64,000 nucleotides of DNA from Nitrospinae bacterium bin107 (GCA_002238965.1 MPNJ01000008.1:1-64000); one strand, 5' to 3'. Shown: positions 1 to 9,555, counted from the stretch's first letter. Notes: generated from the sequence alone by a model not told the origin. Numbers and translations: made by a program.

Positions 1-638
1 AGCTTCCCCAGCCCCTGCGCCAGCTCGCTCCTGTAGAGCATGCCGATCAGCTTCTGGCGGCGGTAGAGCGCCTCGTTGGACATCGTCCTCCACTTGCCGT
101 CCGGACCCCGGACCATGTTGGCCAGCACCGCGTGGGTGTGAAGCTGGGGGTCGAGGTTGCGCGAGGCGTCGTGGCGGAAGGTCGCGGCCACCGTTTTCTG
201 ATCACCGGCCTTGACCATTCCTCCCGTCTCCGGGTCCTTCACCCGGGTTTCCGCGGCGTTGCCCTCGACCCAGGCGAGGGTGCGCTCTACCGCCCGGTCA
301 TGGGCCTCGACGACACGGGCATCGCCTCCCACCAGCGCGGCGAGCGAGACGGATTTGGGGGCCGAGAAGGTGAGGTCGCGTCCGGGCCGGTGCTGCAGGA
401 CGCCGTCCTTGCGCCTGCGTCCGAGCTTTCTCCCTGAACCGTCGGGCACTTCGCCCTCGAGCACCGCCTTGAAGACTTCCGGGTCGACCGGGCCCGTGAG
501 GCCGAGGTCCTCCGCTCCCCTGCCGGCCCATGCGCTCACCTCCCTGTGGGCAGGGTCGTCTTTGGCGTAGTAGCCGTCGCGCTCGTAGTAGGCGGCGCCC
601 TGGGAAGGAGCGGCGACGGCGCCGATCGAGACGACCAT
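1..638 (-). CDS. MobF-family conjugative relaxase (TraI/TrwC-type), N-terminal part, truncated by window edge
   Basis: The frame is open from an ATG at 638 to the window edge, so only about 212 N-terminal residues are visible and the helicase part lies outside. The start MVVSIGAV is followed by paired tyrosines (Tyr17/18 and Tyr23/24), the usual place of the MobF nucleophiles. Next come WAGRGAEDLGL, RPGRDLTFSAPKSVSLAALVG, and the metal-binding HxH motif in LDPQLHTHAVLANM near residue 160, then WRTMSNEALYRRQKLIG. These are hallmarks of TrwC/TraI relaxases, which nick oriT and carry the strand into the recipient. The start overlaps the stop of the coupling-protein gene (TGATG), so the two are probably translationally coupled. 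No oriT was identified. Family assignment is confident; activity is inferred. Confidence 0.9.
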   Translation of the reverse strand, partial: MVVSIGAVAAPSQGAAYYERDGYYAKDDPAHREVSAWAGRGAEDLGLTGPVDPEVFKAVLEGEVPDGSGRKLGRRRKDGVLQHRPGRDLTFSAPKSVSLAALVGGDARVVEAHDRAVERTLAWVEGNAAETRVKDPETGGMVKAGDQKTVAATFRHDASRNLDPQLHTHAVLANMVRGPDGKWRTMSNEALYRRQKLIGMLYRSELAQGLGK

Positions 639-2719
639 CACAACCAGTCCGGCGTGCGGGACCCGGCCTCTTCGCCCCGCTTGCGCTCATCGCTGCCGGC
701 CGTACCGGCGTCATCCCCCTCTGCGGAGTGGGCCGCGGGTTGCGGCGCCCCGGATGTATCGGGGGCTTGATCTAACTCTGCCACGCCCGCGTCCGGCGGC
801 GGAGCGGGCCGTTCACGCTCATAAACTTCCGCCTCAACGTTTGCGGTCGCATCGCCGGGCAATTCGAGTTCCAACTGATTCGCCGCCTCCCCGGGTTCAG
901 CCGCTCTCCCGGACTCGTGCTTTTTCCCGGAGGGTCCGGTTTCAGCGCTTTTCGCTCCACCTGTTTCGAGAAGCGGCGCATTCTCTCTCGGTATGAAACC
1001 CTCGGCCGCACCGGGCCTTTTCACGTAGTCGAGCCTGATCCGCGCCACCGGCCAGGGACCGGGGAACTTGAGGTAGCCGTGCAGGTTTTCCAGGCGCATG
1101 ATTTCCGAGGGCAGCGCCAGGGGCCGCATCTCGCGGCGCTCGGTGAGCGATACCCCGTCCCTCATCGCGCTCGCCCCGTAGCTGAGCCCCTCCGCGTATT
1201 CGGTGACCTCGCCGCGGCCCAGGCTCTCGGCCGACCATCGCGCCGTCTCCTGGTCGGGCGCGGCCAGCACCACCCGGGTGCCGCAGAGACCCGACACGGT
1301 CTCGGCGCCGTTTCGTCCATAGAGGTCCCTAAGGGCGGATATCACCTGCACCCCCAGCACGAAACACCCCCCGAACTGGCGCGATTCGGCGAGGCCGGGC
1401 TGCAGGCTCGGCACCTGGTGGAGAGTGGGAAGTTCGTCGAGCACAATCCAGACACGGCGCTCATCGTCCCGGCCGAGGGAGAGGAGCGCGTTCACGGCGA
1501 TCTCGAGCCATGTCGAGATGAGGCCCCTGAGGCTCGCGTGCTGATCGCCTCGCGAGGTCAGGAACAGGAAGCCCGATTCGTTCTCGCGCTCCACCCACTC
1601 CCGGATCGAGAACGGCCTCCCTGAGTCGGGCAGGCATTCGAGCGCTCCAAGGTGCGCGGTCAGCATGGCGCGCACCGAGAGCGCGGTCTTGGGGTTCTCG
1701 GGGTCCACGATGGACTGCGCCACCGTGCCCTCCATGGCCTCTGCAAGGGCAGTCAACTCCGTCTTGAGCAGGTGCTTTACGAGTACGCTGTTCTCCGTCA
1801 CGCCGCGCTTCCAGAGGACGCCCGCGCCGTTCGCGAACAGCTGCCGGGCGGCCGTGACCCAGAAGGGGTCCACCGTGTCCTTCTGCTGGGGGATGAGGGC
1901 GGCCGCCATCGTGTCGAAGTCCCTGGGCGTCCTGGCTTCCAGGAAAGGCGACCACCGCGGCGCCCGGGCGTCCAGCGGATTCATCAGCACGTCCCGGGCG
2001 GGGTCGAAGAACGCGCGCGTGTAGCTTCCCATCTTGTCGTAGAGGATGCAGCGCTCGCCCCGCTCCCTTATCTGCGCGACCAGATCCGAGATCAGGACGG
2101 TCTTCCCCGAACCCGTGGTGCCCGAGACGATGGTGTGCTGGGTCTCGGCTCTCTTGGGCCAGGGGACGCCCGCGACGCGGGGCCGCGACTTGAGTACTGA
2201 GGGGAAGAAGGGCCCTGCGATTCCGGCATAGAGCGGAAGCACGCGCCTCCCGAGCGCCTTGGCCGATGTCATCTCGGCGCCCCGGATCCGCCTCGCGCGG
2301 GCCATGCGGCGGCCCAGCAGCCAGAAGACGATGATGAGGAGAGCCGCGCCCGAGAGTCCCAGCCAGAGACCCCGCCATGCGCCCGCGTAGATGGTGGCGA
2401 GCAGGCGGCGCCTGATGCGCTCGATCCTGGGGTCGGAGGCGATCAGGGAGATGGACTCGGTGACGCGTACGCCTTCCCCCCACTCGTAGACCTGGCCCGA
2501 ATCGGGGGAATACCCGATGGCGAGCTTGGCCTCGGCCAGGGAGCCCAGTCCCACGACGCGCCATTCGTGCGCGCTCGTCGTCGTGAAGATGCTCACCGCG
2601 GGCGTCAGGACGATGGCGAGCACGAGACCCACGACACCCCAGCGCGCGAGCTGGCCCCACATGCGGGCGTCGTGGAGCAGCGTCTGGCCGCCGCGCAGGG
2701 TGGCGTTTCCGAAACTCAT
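638..2719 (-). CDS. Type IV coupling protein (TraD/VirD4-like ATPase)
   Basis: 693 aa from an ATG at 2719, chosen because AAAGGAGAA lies just upstream; in-frame upstream codons read like noncoding sequence. Two membrane segments lie near residues 24-45 and 117-136. Walker A GTTGSGKT is at about 200-207 and Walker B VWIVLDEL at about 423-430, followed by the typical segment SGLCGTRVVLAAPDQETA. The C-terminal ~130 residues are acidic, proline-rich and probably disordered. In this family the hexameric inner-membrane ATPase links the relaxosome to the type IV secretion channel. The relaxase gene follows with a one-base overlap, as in F- and R388-like transfer regions. No mating-channel genes are visible, so this may belong to a mobilisable element or extend beyond the window. 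Confidence 0.9.
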   Translation of the reverse strand: MSFGNATLRGGQTLLHDARMWGQLARWGVVGLVLAIVLTPAVSIFTTTSAHEWRVVGLGSLAEAKLAIGYSPDSGQVYEWGEGVRVTESISLIASDPRIERIRRRLLATIYAGAWRGLWLGLSGAALLIIVFWLLGRRMARARRIRGAEMTSAKALGRRVLPLYAGIAGPFFPSVLKSRPRVAGVPWPKRAETQHTIVSGTTGSGKTVLISDLVAQIRERGERCILYDKMGSYTRAFFDPARDVLMNPLDARAPRWSPFLEARTPRDFDTMAAALIPQQKDTVDPFWVTAARQLFANGAGVLWKRGVTENSVLVKHLLKTELTALAEAMEGTVAQSIVDPENPKTALSVRAMLTAHLGALECLPDSGRPFSIREWVERENESGFLFLTSRGDQHASLRGLISTWLEIAVNALLSLGRDDERRVWIVLDELPTLHQVPSLQPGLAESRQFGGCFVLGVQVISALRDLYGRNGAETVSGLCGTRVVLAAPDQETARWSAESLGRGEVTEYAEGLSYGASAMRDGVSLTERREMRPLALPSEIMRLENLHGYLKFPGPWPVARIRLDYVKRPGAAEGFIPRENAPLLETGGAKSAETGPSGKKHESGRAAEPGEAANQLELELPGDATANVEAEVYERERPAPPPDAGVAELDQAPDTSGAPQPAAHSAEGDDAGTAGSDERKRGEEAGSRTPDWL

Positions 2720-3746
2720 TCGATTCTCCTTTTTCATACTGTCTGCATGGTGGTGCTGCCGGCGTCCTGGCCTCGCGATGCGCCGGATGTTCTCCGTCCC
2801 GGAGAGCAGGTCCGTGCTCGTGGCGGGTAAGATCACGGCCGTTATCGCGATGCCCGTGATGTTTCCTCCGGGAATAAATTCCCGGCCTTCCTTGCGGTGA
2901 GGCGAAGATGCGTTCGGCCAATCGATCCCTGGTAATGACACCGAATGAGACCGGAAGCGTCCGCCTGGCCTGATTTCGCGTAAAACCACGGAAAGGGCAG
3001 AAACCTCGATGCCGGATGGTGTGGGAGCCGGGTCTTAATGCATCGTCTCAGTTGACAGGCCGGGATCTTCCCGATGCGGGGGTCGATCGGATTCATGTAT
3101 ACGTAGATAATACGAAAATGCGTCGCTGACAACAGGTTTTAATAGCTCATATATTACACATTTGTTCCAAATGCGCTCACACATGCGCTCCTGTGCGCAG
3201 GGATATGACAAAAAACGTGAGAAAACGCGATGGAAGAAGAGAGAAGCGATCCGGTGCGAGCGCTCCATTGTCGGTGAAACAGGCCTTCGGGTGCGTCCCG
3301 TTGCGCCGCATACAGCGTGTAGCCGCAGAAGTCTTTCAAAGGCGGCGACGTTCATCCCGGCGAAGCCGAATCGCTCCGTTGTGGCACCCTGTACTCGCCG
3401 CGTCCAGCAGTGATGAGTAGGCTGGCAGATATGTCGGCGTTTCCTGTGAAAAAGAACAAGGAACGACCGCTTGCGAGGAGCCCGTGCAAGCAGCCGAGGT
3501 TATTGGTGCGATTGATTTCCAATACCGGCTTTGTCTGCGCTGCGGAACCCGGCGGGGTCCGCAGCGCAGCGTCACGCAATTGCGAGCGCGGTCTTCAAGC
3601 GGCCCGAGAGGAGTGTTCGCGCCGGGCGGGAAGAGTTGTACGGTTACGTTTCGCCGGACGCTCGTGCGCCAGGGGAGTGTCCGTTGCGTGCGCCTCAAAA
3701 GATGGTGATGGCTTGCCCGGAAGCGGCGCATCTCCTGGGTGCCATA
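2720..3746. other. Intergenic, about 1 kb, no supported gene
   Basis: Several overlapping ORFs on both strands span this stretch, but none shows a recognisable family, a signal peptide or a good ribosome-binding site, and their compositions look like chance frames in GC-rich DNA. The first ~100 bp upstream of the coupling-protein gene probably hold its promoter. I see no transposase remnant or tRNA. Confidence 0.5.
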
Positions 3747-4274
3747 TCACCGATCCTTTAAAAACTCCATTTCAGCCTCAAGACTTGAAAGTTCAGCCTC
3801 AAGACTTGAAAGTTCAGCCTCAAGACTTGAAAGTTCATGCTCAAGACCTGAAAGTTCCGATTCGACAAGAATACGCAATATGGCGTTTCGTTTTGTTTCA
3901 CGTAGTTCCCTGATTTCATCGTCCAGGAATTTATATGTCATTATACGAACGAATTTGGCATATTTATCTTTGATCGGAAAACTTTTAAACATATTAGCTG
4001 TTAATTTGCGAATTATGTCACGATTCAGACTGGGTTTGCTTTTCGTAGATATTTTTGTTTCATGCCTCGATACCTCACGAAGCCGTGAAAGTTCGCGTCC
4101 CAGTGAAGATTTTTTGACCGCGTTTTCCGCACGTTTTTTCGCTCGCTCGTAAATTCGAAAAGCTTCTTTTTCAAGCCGTAAATGTTTCTCGACCGCTTCT
4201 ACATCCGATTGCTCATTTGGAAATGCAGGGGTGGAAAGAAGAATCAGACACAGGACGATAGCTACAGGACGCAT
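3747..4274 (-). CDS. Secreted protein with C-terminal heptad (coiled-coil) repeats
   Basis: 175 aa from an ATG at 4274 preceded by GGGAGGGG; in-frame upstream Met codons lack such a site. Residues 1-19 (MRPVAIVLCLILLSTPAFP) form a Sec signal peptide. The body is Lys/Arg/Glu-rich and helical, and the C-terminus repeats the heptad LSSLEAE with Leu at zipper spacing, predicting a coiled coil. The heptads are encoded by a 21-bp tandem DNA repeat, so copy number could vary by replication slippage. No family recognised; function unknown. It belongs to a run of minus-strand exported proteins (to 9555) between the transfer genes and the integrases, and is probably element cargo. Confidence 0.7.
   Translation of the reverse strand: MRPVAIVLCLILLSTPAFPNEQSDVEAVEKHLRLEKEAFRIYERAKKRAENAVKKSSLGRELSRLREVSRHETKISTKSKPSLNRDIIRKLTANMFKSFPIKDKYAKFVRIMTYKFLDDEIRELRETKRNAILRILVESELSGLEHELSSLEAELSSLEAELSSLEAEMEFLKDR
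3771..3854. repeat. 21-bp tandem repeat, four units, inside a coding region
   Basis: Three perfect 21-bp units begin at 3771, 3792 and 3813, and a fourth diverged unit begins at 3834 (three mismatches). The unit length is a multiple of three, and each unit encodes one heptad (L-S-S-L-E-A-E) of the exported coiled-coil protein on the minus strand, so copy-number change would lengthen the coil without shifting frame. Confidence 0.9.
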
Positions 4275-4834
4275 CAAGCCCCTCCCGCCTGGAGATTTCA
4301 TCAAGCGGCAATGCTGCCATGCTAAAGGGGCAAGGGTCAAGAACATACGTTCGGTTCTCGTGTATGCGCTGAATTGAAGAAGGCGGCGGGTTCTGCTGAA
4401 ACAGGGTCGTCCAAAGCCTGGTCATTGAGCACAGGGAGATGCGCCGCCTTCTGAGACAGTGAAGGTCGATACTCTCGCAGTCGCCTTCTTCGAATTCAAC
4501 TCATACACTACATCTGACAGTAACTCCCGTTCCTCCCTGGCCCTTTTCGCCACGACCCGCTCCGGGCTGCCCTTTCCAGTTGGTCGAGGATCTTCCGGGT
4601 ATCGCCCGTGATCAGCCCGGCATGGTCCCGCGACCGGCTGATGGCATGTGGGAGCCAGACTGATGCAGGAGCGAAAGCTGCGGAACAGCCGCCCGGACGC
4701 TAAAGCTGGCGCGCCAGTCCCTCGATTCCACCCACGAGGGACGCCTCAAGGAATGCCTCCCGGCGCCGCTACGTCTCCACCGACTATGACATGGTCCGCG
4801 ACCCCGTTTCCTTGTCATCGAGCGCGCCCGTTGA
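4275..4834. other. Intergenic, about 560 bp, holding an inverted-repeat element
   Basis: No convincing gene. It contains the inverted-repeat element at 4361-4507. The remainder shows only short ORFs without ribosome-binding sites. Confidence 0.5.
4361..4507. repeat. MITE-like element with ~25-bp inverted termini
   Basis: The arm at 4361-4385 (TGTATGCGCTGAATTGAAGA then AGGCG) is the near-perfect reverse complement of the arm at 4482-4507, differing by two substitutions and one inserted base. Inside, a second perfect 11-bp inverted pair, AGAAGGCGGCG (4378-4388) and CGCCGCCTTCT (4442-4452), is present. A 147-bp non-coding unit with terminal inverted repeats fits a miniature inverted-repeat element or insertion-sequence remnant. 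No obvious target duplication was seen, so a long regulatory hairpin is an alternative. Confidence 0.45.
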
Positions 4835-6766
4835 CTACCGGATCCCACCCAGGGTTGCTCCCCTCCCGCGAATCTCCGCCCGTATCATTTCGTGTCGCAG
4901 ATGATTCCGTCTCGCATCGGCCAACAGGGCCGGGGTCTCGCCCCGGGCAACTCTCGAGACGGGCACGCTCTTGCCGTCGCCATCACCAGGCAAAGTCAGT
5001 TCCACTTTCACGACATCCGTCAGACCCGGGTTCGCGTCCCACCTGCAGGTTCGGCACATCCGCGCGAACAGGAGATCGCCCGTGAGCACCATGTCCTCCA
5101 GAGGATACGCCCGCCGGCAATCGAACCGTGTGTCGTATATCGACCACCAACGGTCCCGGCGCCGATCCTGAACCAGGGTAACGCCGGGCGTATCTTCACA
5201 ATTTCCGCCCCGCGTCTGCACCTGAACCACGCGCCAGGCATCACGGTCTTTTTCAGAATGATAGTTGCCTCCCCGGAACGTCACGAAATTCCGCGCTGGC
5301 CCTTCGGAAAGGGCAAGCAACATGTCCCGCGCGACGTGGCTGGGCACTTCGCGAACCGGCAGTGTCCAGGAATCGGCTTCCTCCGGCCTTTCCCGACGGT
5401 CACCAACCAGCAGTCGCGACATCGCCTCCTCGATTGCCGCTTCGGCTTCCTTCGATTCGCGCCAGTTGCAAGTCCCCGATTCAGCGAACGCAGCAGCAGG
5501 ACCCGTTGCGTAGGACGCCTCCGGGCGCACATGTTCGAGCCTCAACTTCCGTGATTCAGGGTCGAACGAGAAAACGAGATAGCGCATGCCTGCCTTTGAC
5601 CCGCCGGTGCGGCCCCGAAAAACAAGGTGATCCCTTCCTGAAACGGGGTCACGGCATATGCCCGGCAAGTCCACGGAGTCCCCGAACTCCCAGAAGAACC
5701 CGTAGGGGCTCAGCCGCGCCCTTCCTTCTTCATTCCCGGGGCAGGACTCTCCCTCGGCATAGCCTCCGTGACAAAGCACGGACACCGTGTGTCCCTCCGC
5801 CTTGCCGGTGAGTTCGAGGACCACATGGGCGTCAAGACCGTAGCCGCCCATTCCCACGCGCAGCCTTGTCTCTTCCGTCGAATCGGCAAAACGGCCTCTC
5901 GCCAGGCACTCTCCCCGGATCGTTCCCGCGGGACCGACTTCAAGGGAGCACGTCCAGCGTTTGCCCGTGGTCGCTTCGCCGACCTTGACGAACAGATCGC
6001 GAGATTCGTGGAGCCGGTAGGCGGAACGGCCGTGGCCGCCGGGGCCATGGCGCCCGGGTTCCTCGAATACTTCACGCGCGGGATCATAGGCGAGGTTTGC
6101 GAAACGGCCCAGATACCGGAACCTGTCGTCCTTCTCCCGGAGGAAGTAATGGTAGTGCGCATTGGCCGTCTCCGCGGATGTCTCCAGGGCATACAGTCCC
6201 AGGTCCGGGAGGTTCTCGCGCAAAACGCGGAAGAACCTCACATCGAGGCGGCCCGGATCTCGTGGATCATCGCCTGGCGCCGGGACATGCCCCGGGAATA
6301 CGCGGTCAAGGTGGAATCGATCCCGGTTCAGGACCAATTCGATGCGGCGATGCTCACCCCCCGGATACCGGTACGAGATCGGGAAAGGCAACGGCCCGGA
6401 TGCGTCCTTGGCGGTCCACTGGATCCGGGGCTCATGGGCGGCGATCCCTGTCTGCCTGTCCGGGGCGGCAGAGGACGCTCCCGCCCCGGCGCCGGTTTCC
6501 CGGTCCCCGCGGCTCATCCCGCCGTCTCGACCGAACGGCAGCGTCCGGTCGAGTTCGATTGCCATTTCACCGACCGAATCCATGCTCTTCCCGAGTTGAT
6601 CGAGAGGGCGGACCGCAGCCGCACCGGCTTCTGCGATCCTTCCGACGTTCTTTCCGATTTCCGCCAATCCTTCGAAGCCGGAGAGGTTGAAAACACCCGG
6701 CAACGCGCAGCCGCCAAGACCGAAGCAGACAGCAGCCACCTGGAGCGTCCGGGTCAGGGTGCGCAC
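4835..6766 (-). CDS. Large putative lipoprotein of unknown function
   Basis: The frame is open from 7042, but the upstream part has no ATG. A GTG at 6766 puts a short signal (VRTLTRTLQVAAVCFG) directly before a lipobox, LGGC, with acylated Cys at residue 20 of a 643-aa product, so I prefer that start; no good Shine-Dalgarno supports it, and a TTG at 7042 is possible. Residues ~20-90 are low complexity. The rest is a Cys- and Trp-containing globular region with no recognised domain, including WWSIYDTRFDCRRAY and FARMCRTCRW near the C-terminus. A paired-Cys, Gly-rich exported protein suggests a cell-surface role, but no function can be assigned. It is probably cargo of the mobile region. Confidence 0.55.
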   Translation of the reverse strand: MRTLTRTLQVAAVCFGLGGCALPGVFNLSGFEGLAEIGKNVGRIAEAGAAAVRPLDQLGKSMDSVGEMAIELDRTLPFGRDGGMSRGDRETGAGAGASSAAPDRQTGIAAHEPRIQWTAKDASGPLPFPISYRYPGGEHRRIELVLNRDRFHLDRVFPGHVPAPGDDPRDPGRLDVRFFRVLRENLPDLGLYALETSAETANAHYHYFLREKDDRFRYLGRFANLAYDPAREVFEEPGRHGPGGHGRSAYRLHESRDLFVKVGEATTGKRWTCSLEVGPAGTIRGECLARGRFADSTEETRLRVGMGGYGLDAHVVLELTGKAEGHTVSVLCHGGYAEGESCPGNEEGRARLSPYGFFWEFGDSVDLPGICRDPVSGRDHLVFRGRTGGSKAGMRYLVFSFDPESRKLRLEHVRPEASYATGPAAAFAESGTCNWRESKEAEAAIEEAMSRLLVGDRRERPEEADSWTLPVREVPSHVARDMLLALSEGPARNFVTFRGGNYHSEKDRDAWRVVQVQTRGGNCEDTPGVTLVQDRRRDRWWSIYDTRFDCRRAYPLEDMVLTGDLLFARMCRTCRWDANPGLTDVVKVELTLPGDGDGKSVPVSRVARGETPALLADARRNHLRHEMIRAEIRGRGATLGGIR

Positions 6767-7284
6767 GAGCCGGTTGGTCTTGTGCGCGATTTGGCGGCCA
6801 AGGCGGGCGGGATTGGCGTCACGGTCGAGGCCCTTCGCCGAGCCGTCCGGAACGGGCCGCACCCTGACGCCGGGGATTTCCGAGGTCACGTCGTCCACCC
6901 GTACGCCGCCGCAGTCGAGGGGCGCAGTTGGCGTGACGCGTTGAGCAACACGCGCATCGAATGTGTCATCACGGGTGTGGCCTCCTTGCAAGGGGTACGG
7001 GCAGAGACGTAAACGTCTGTCAGGCTGGATCCCCACGCGCAAAGGCGCTGGAGCATATGTTGAGCGCTCTCAACCCATGGGCCGCGAATGTTCCGAGGAC
7101 CAGAACTGATAGACCTGGGCCAGTTTAGTCAAGTACTCCCGGCGCGCCACTGGAGCAACGGCCCCAACACGCCAAGCGAGCGGCTGCCGCATCAAGCGTT
7201 GCCGCTGGCGACACGCAACGTGATCAAGGAATCTGGCCGCTGTCCGATGCCCTCCATCATGTGCCGATGATCACGGTATTGTAT

Positions 7285-8127
7285 TCATTTTTCGCACGTT
7301 GGTACGCCGGATTGTGTCCTGCTGGTTTGTACCGAAACTGGTGCCCCCGGAAGATGCGCACAACTACATGGGTTGCGGCCCTTATCCCAAAGCGCCTGAC
7401 ATCGGACCAATTCCCTGGCTTCACGTTGTTGACGGTCGGCTGCCGCTTCCTGGCGACGCCGCTCGAGTTTGGCCTTAACCGCCGCGATCTTCGCTTTCTC
7501 CGCCGCGACCTGCGATTCTCGCTTGCGTCTTTCGTCGGCAATCCGTTGCTGCTTCAACCGCTCTTCCATTCTTCGCTCTTCGTCGCTCTGGGTATTCAAC
7601 GCCTCCAATTGCCGATAAAGCGTATCGAGACGGTCTTTGGATCGTCCTTGCTCTTTTTGTTCTTTCCAGCGACGGCATAAGGACTTCTTCGTTTTGGCCC
7701 GTTCGTTGTAGGCGTCTGCGCGGCGCTCCGCTAACCGCTTCGCATCCGTCGACAAGTCGTCTTTCAACTTTGCCTCAAGGACGAGACATGGATTGAACAC
7801 ACACCAGCATTCCCTCTCCATGCGTGCGTCGTAGCCCTTCGCTTCAACGATTTCCTTCTCTTTCTCGGCGATTTCCCTTTCTTTCCGGATTCTCGGTATG
7901 GCGTCGACTTCGTTCATGGGATCAAAGCGGGATCCCTCTCCTTCGTCCAGAAGACCGGTGTCGGTGGAGTTGAAGCTGTCGTTACGAGTTTCGTTCAGGA
8001 AGTCCTCGTTCATCGCTTTGCGGTCACCGGGATCGATGGACTTCAGGACGTCGTCGATACCGGCGCCCTGTGCATACGTACTATTGGGGAAGAGAACGAT
8101 AACCAGAAACAGCAGTGAGTAAAACAT
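7285..8127 (-). CDS. Secreted Cys-containing coiled-coil protein, unknown function
   Basis: About 280 aa. The ATG at 8127 has GAGGAG ten bases upstream, whereas the in-frame ATG at 8145 has no such site. MFYSLLFLVIVLFPNSTYAQ is a Sec signal peptide cleaved after about residue 20. The middle is highly charged and predicted coiled-coil (alternating Glu/Lys/Arg blocks, about residues 75-240). Cys pairs flank it (ECWCVFNPC before, PCSC near the C-terminus), suggesting disulfides in the periplasm or outside. Not recognised as a named family. Same orientation as the flanking exported proteins. Confidence 0.65.
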   Translation of the reverse strand: MFYSLLFLVIVLFPNSTYAQGAGIDDVLKSIDPGDRKAMNEDFLNETRNDSFNSTDTGLLDEGEGSRFDPMNEVDAIPRIRKEREIAEKEKEIVEAKGYDARMERECWCVFNPCLVLEAKLKDDLSTDAKRLAERRADAYNERAKTKKSLCRRWKEQKEQGRSKDRLDTLYRQLEALNTQSDEERRMEERLKQQRIADERRKRESQVAAEKAKIAAVKAKLERRRQEAAADRQQREARELVRCQALWDKGRNPCSCAHLPGAPVSVQTSRTQSGVPTCEK

Positions 8128-8202
8128 TGGGCTACTACTCCTCATTCCGGGAGAATCACATATCGGCTCCCAAAATCGCCGGTGTCCGTGCCCTCCATCT
8201 CA

Positions 8203-9555
8203 TCACTTCCTCCCGCCGTAACGGCGTAGAATAGTTCTCATAGTCCGATGACGGGCCCACCTGAGCGGCGTCCACCCATAATCGGTCTTCGCGTTCACAT
8301 CCGCGCCCGCTTTAATGAGCAGCACCGCCACGTCGCGGGCGTTGTTCTGTGCCGCATAATGCAGCGGCGTCCGCCTTTTCTTGTCCTTCGCGTTCACTTC
8401 CGCGCCTAGTCCGATGAGCAGCACTGCCATGTCGCGGGAGTTATTCTGTGCCGCAACATGCAGCAGCGTCTTTCCATTTTTTCTCTTCAGGTTCACATTC
8501 GCGCCCGATTTGACGAGCAGCGCTGCCATGCCGCGAGCCCCTTTCCGAGCCGCATTATGCAGCGGCGTTCTCCCGGATTTGGTCTTCGCATTCACATCGG
8601 CGCCCGCATCGATCAGTAGTGCCGCCACCTCGCGGGCGTTGTTCTCCGCCGCATCATGCAGCGGCGTCGAGTCGCTCGATCTCTTCGCCCTCACATCGGC
8701 GCCCGCTTTGATGAGTAGCGCCGCCACTTCGCGGGCGTTGTTCTGTGCCGCACGATGCAGCGGCGTCGAGCCGGCTTTGTTCTTCGCATTAACGTCAACA
8801 CCAAGGGCAATCAGATTGGTGACAACCTCATAGTTGTCTTTCCCCGCCGCATGGTGCAGCGGTGTGTTGCCATCTTCGTCCCTCTCATTGGCTCTACGTT
8901 CCTCTATTGCCAAGAGAAGCTCCAATGACTTCCGGTAGTAGCGTCCCTTCTTTCCTGTTCTTGAGAGGTAGCGATTCAGCGCCTTGTCGGCCTTGATGTA
9001 ACGCTTGGTGTTAAAGTAGGCCTCGCCGCGGAAGTATTCGACCGAGGGCGGCAGGTCCCCGCCGAGTCGCTGGAGCTTGTCCATGAACGCCAGCGCCTTC
9101 GGATAATCGTCTGCTTTCAGCGCCTTGCTCAGCCCCAGCACGTATTTGTCGCGCAGAATCTCATTGGTCGTGTCCACCCTGTCAACATCGGCGTTTCGGT
9201 CCTGCTTCTTGACGGCGCTCTTCGCTTCGCGCTTCTCCCCAGCGGTCAGGAGCGCTCTCGCCGCCTCCGCATCCAGATAGCCGGTCGCCGCCTTCCCGCG
9301 CGAACCCTGCCACGCGCGAATCGCACCCCGTGTACCCAGGCCGAACAGGCCGTCCGTCAGCCCCGGGTCAAAGCCCTCCGCGGCAAGCCCCATCTGGATC
9401 CGCCGCCGCTCCGAGCGGGTCAGCTCCAGTGACGCTTCGGCCGACTCAAGGGCCGGTGTCCCACCCGACTGGCCGTACGCCTCCTGCGGAACCCCGGCAA
9501 GCGTCCAAAGCAACGCCGCCGTTACCACGAAACGTACGATACTGCAAATTTGCAT
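8203..9555 (-). CDS. Exported ankyrin-repeat protein with N-terminal peptidoglycan-binding-like domain
   Basis: 450 aa from an ATG at 9555 with GGGAGA upstream. The signal peptide covers about residues 1-28, ending near AYGQ. Residues ~45-100 resemble a PG_binding_1 module (IQMGLAAEGFDPGLTDGLFG then GTRGAIRAWQ). A helical, TPR-like linker follows (LSKALKADDYPKALAFMDKL). From ~230 to the end there are about seven ankyrin repeats with the core GxTPLHxAAxxNAREVAALLIxAGADVNAK. Ankyrin repeats mediate protein binding; with a wall-binding module and a signal peptide the protein is likely envelope-anchored or secreted. A second ankyrin protein lies at 13291-14364. Repeat units are very alike, suggesting recent duplication. 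Confidence 0.85.
   Translation of the reverse strand: MQICSIVRFVVTAALLWTLAGVPQEAYGQSGGTPALESAEASLELTRSERRRIQMGLAAEGFDPGLTDGLFGLGTRGAIRAWQGSRGKAATGYLDAEAARALLTAGEKREAKSAVKKQDRNADVDRVDTTNEILRDKYVLGLSKALKADDYPKALAFMDKLQRLGGDLPPSVEYFRGEAYFNTKRYIKADKALNRYLSRTGKKGRYYRKSLELLLAIEERRANERDEDGNTPLHHAAGKDNYEVVTNLIALGVDVNAKNKAGSTPLHRAAQNNAREVAALLIKAGADVRAKRSSDSTPLHDAAENNAREVAALLIDAGADVNAKTKSGRTPLHNAARKGARGMAALLVKSGANVNLKRKNGKTLLHVAAQNNSRDMAVLLIGLGAEVNAKDKKRRTPLHYAAQNNARDVAVLLIKAGADVNAKTDYGWTPLRWARHRTMRTILRRYGGRK

Noticed and set aside
298-714. Minus-strand 138-codon ORF near the start of the window
   Set aside because: It overlaps the relaxase gene in another frame, is Arg/Pro-rich and has no recognisable family.
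2842-3731. Several ORFs of 60-130 codons in the 1-kb gap
   Set aside because: No ribosome-binding site, no family and no consistent codon use; treated as chance.
4835-7042. Upstream extension of the lipoprotein to the TTG at 7042
   Set aside because: It lies before the signal peptide; the GTG at 6766 fits a lipoprotein start better, though the choice remains uncertain.
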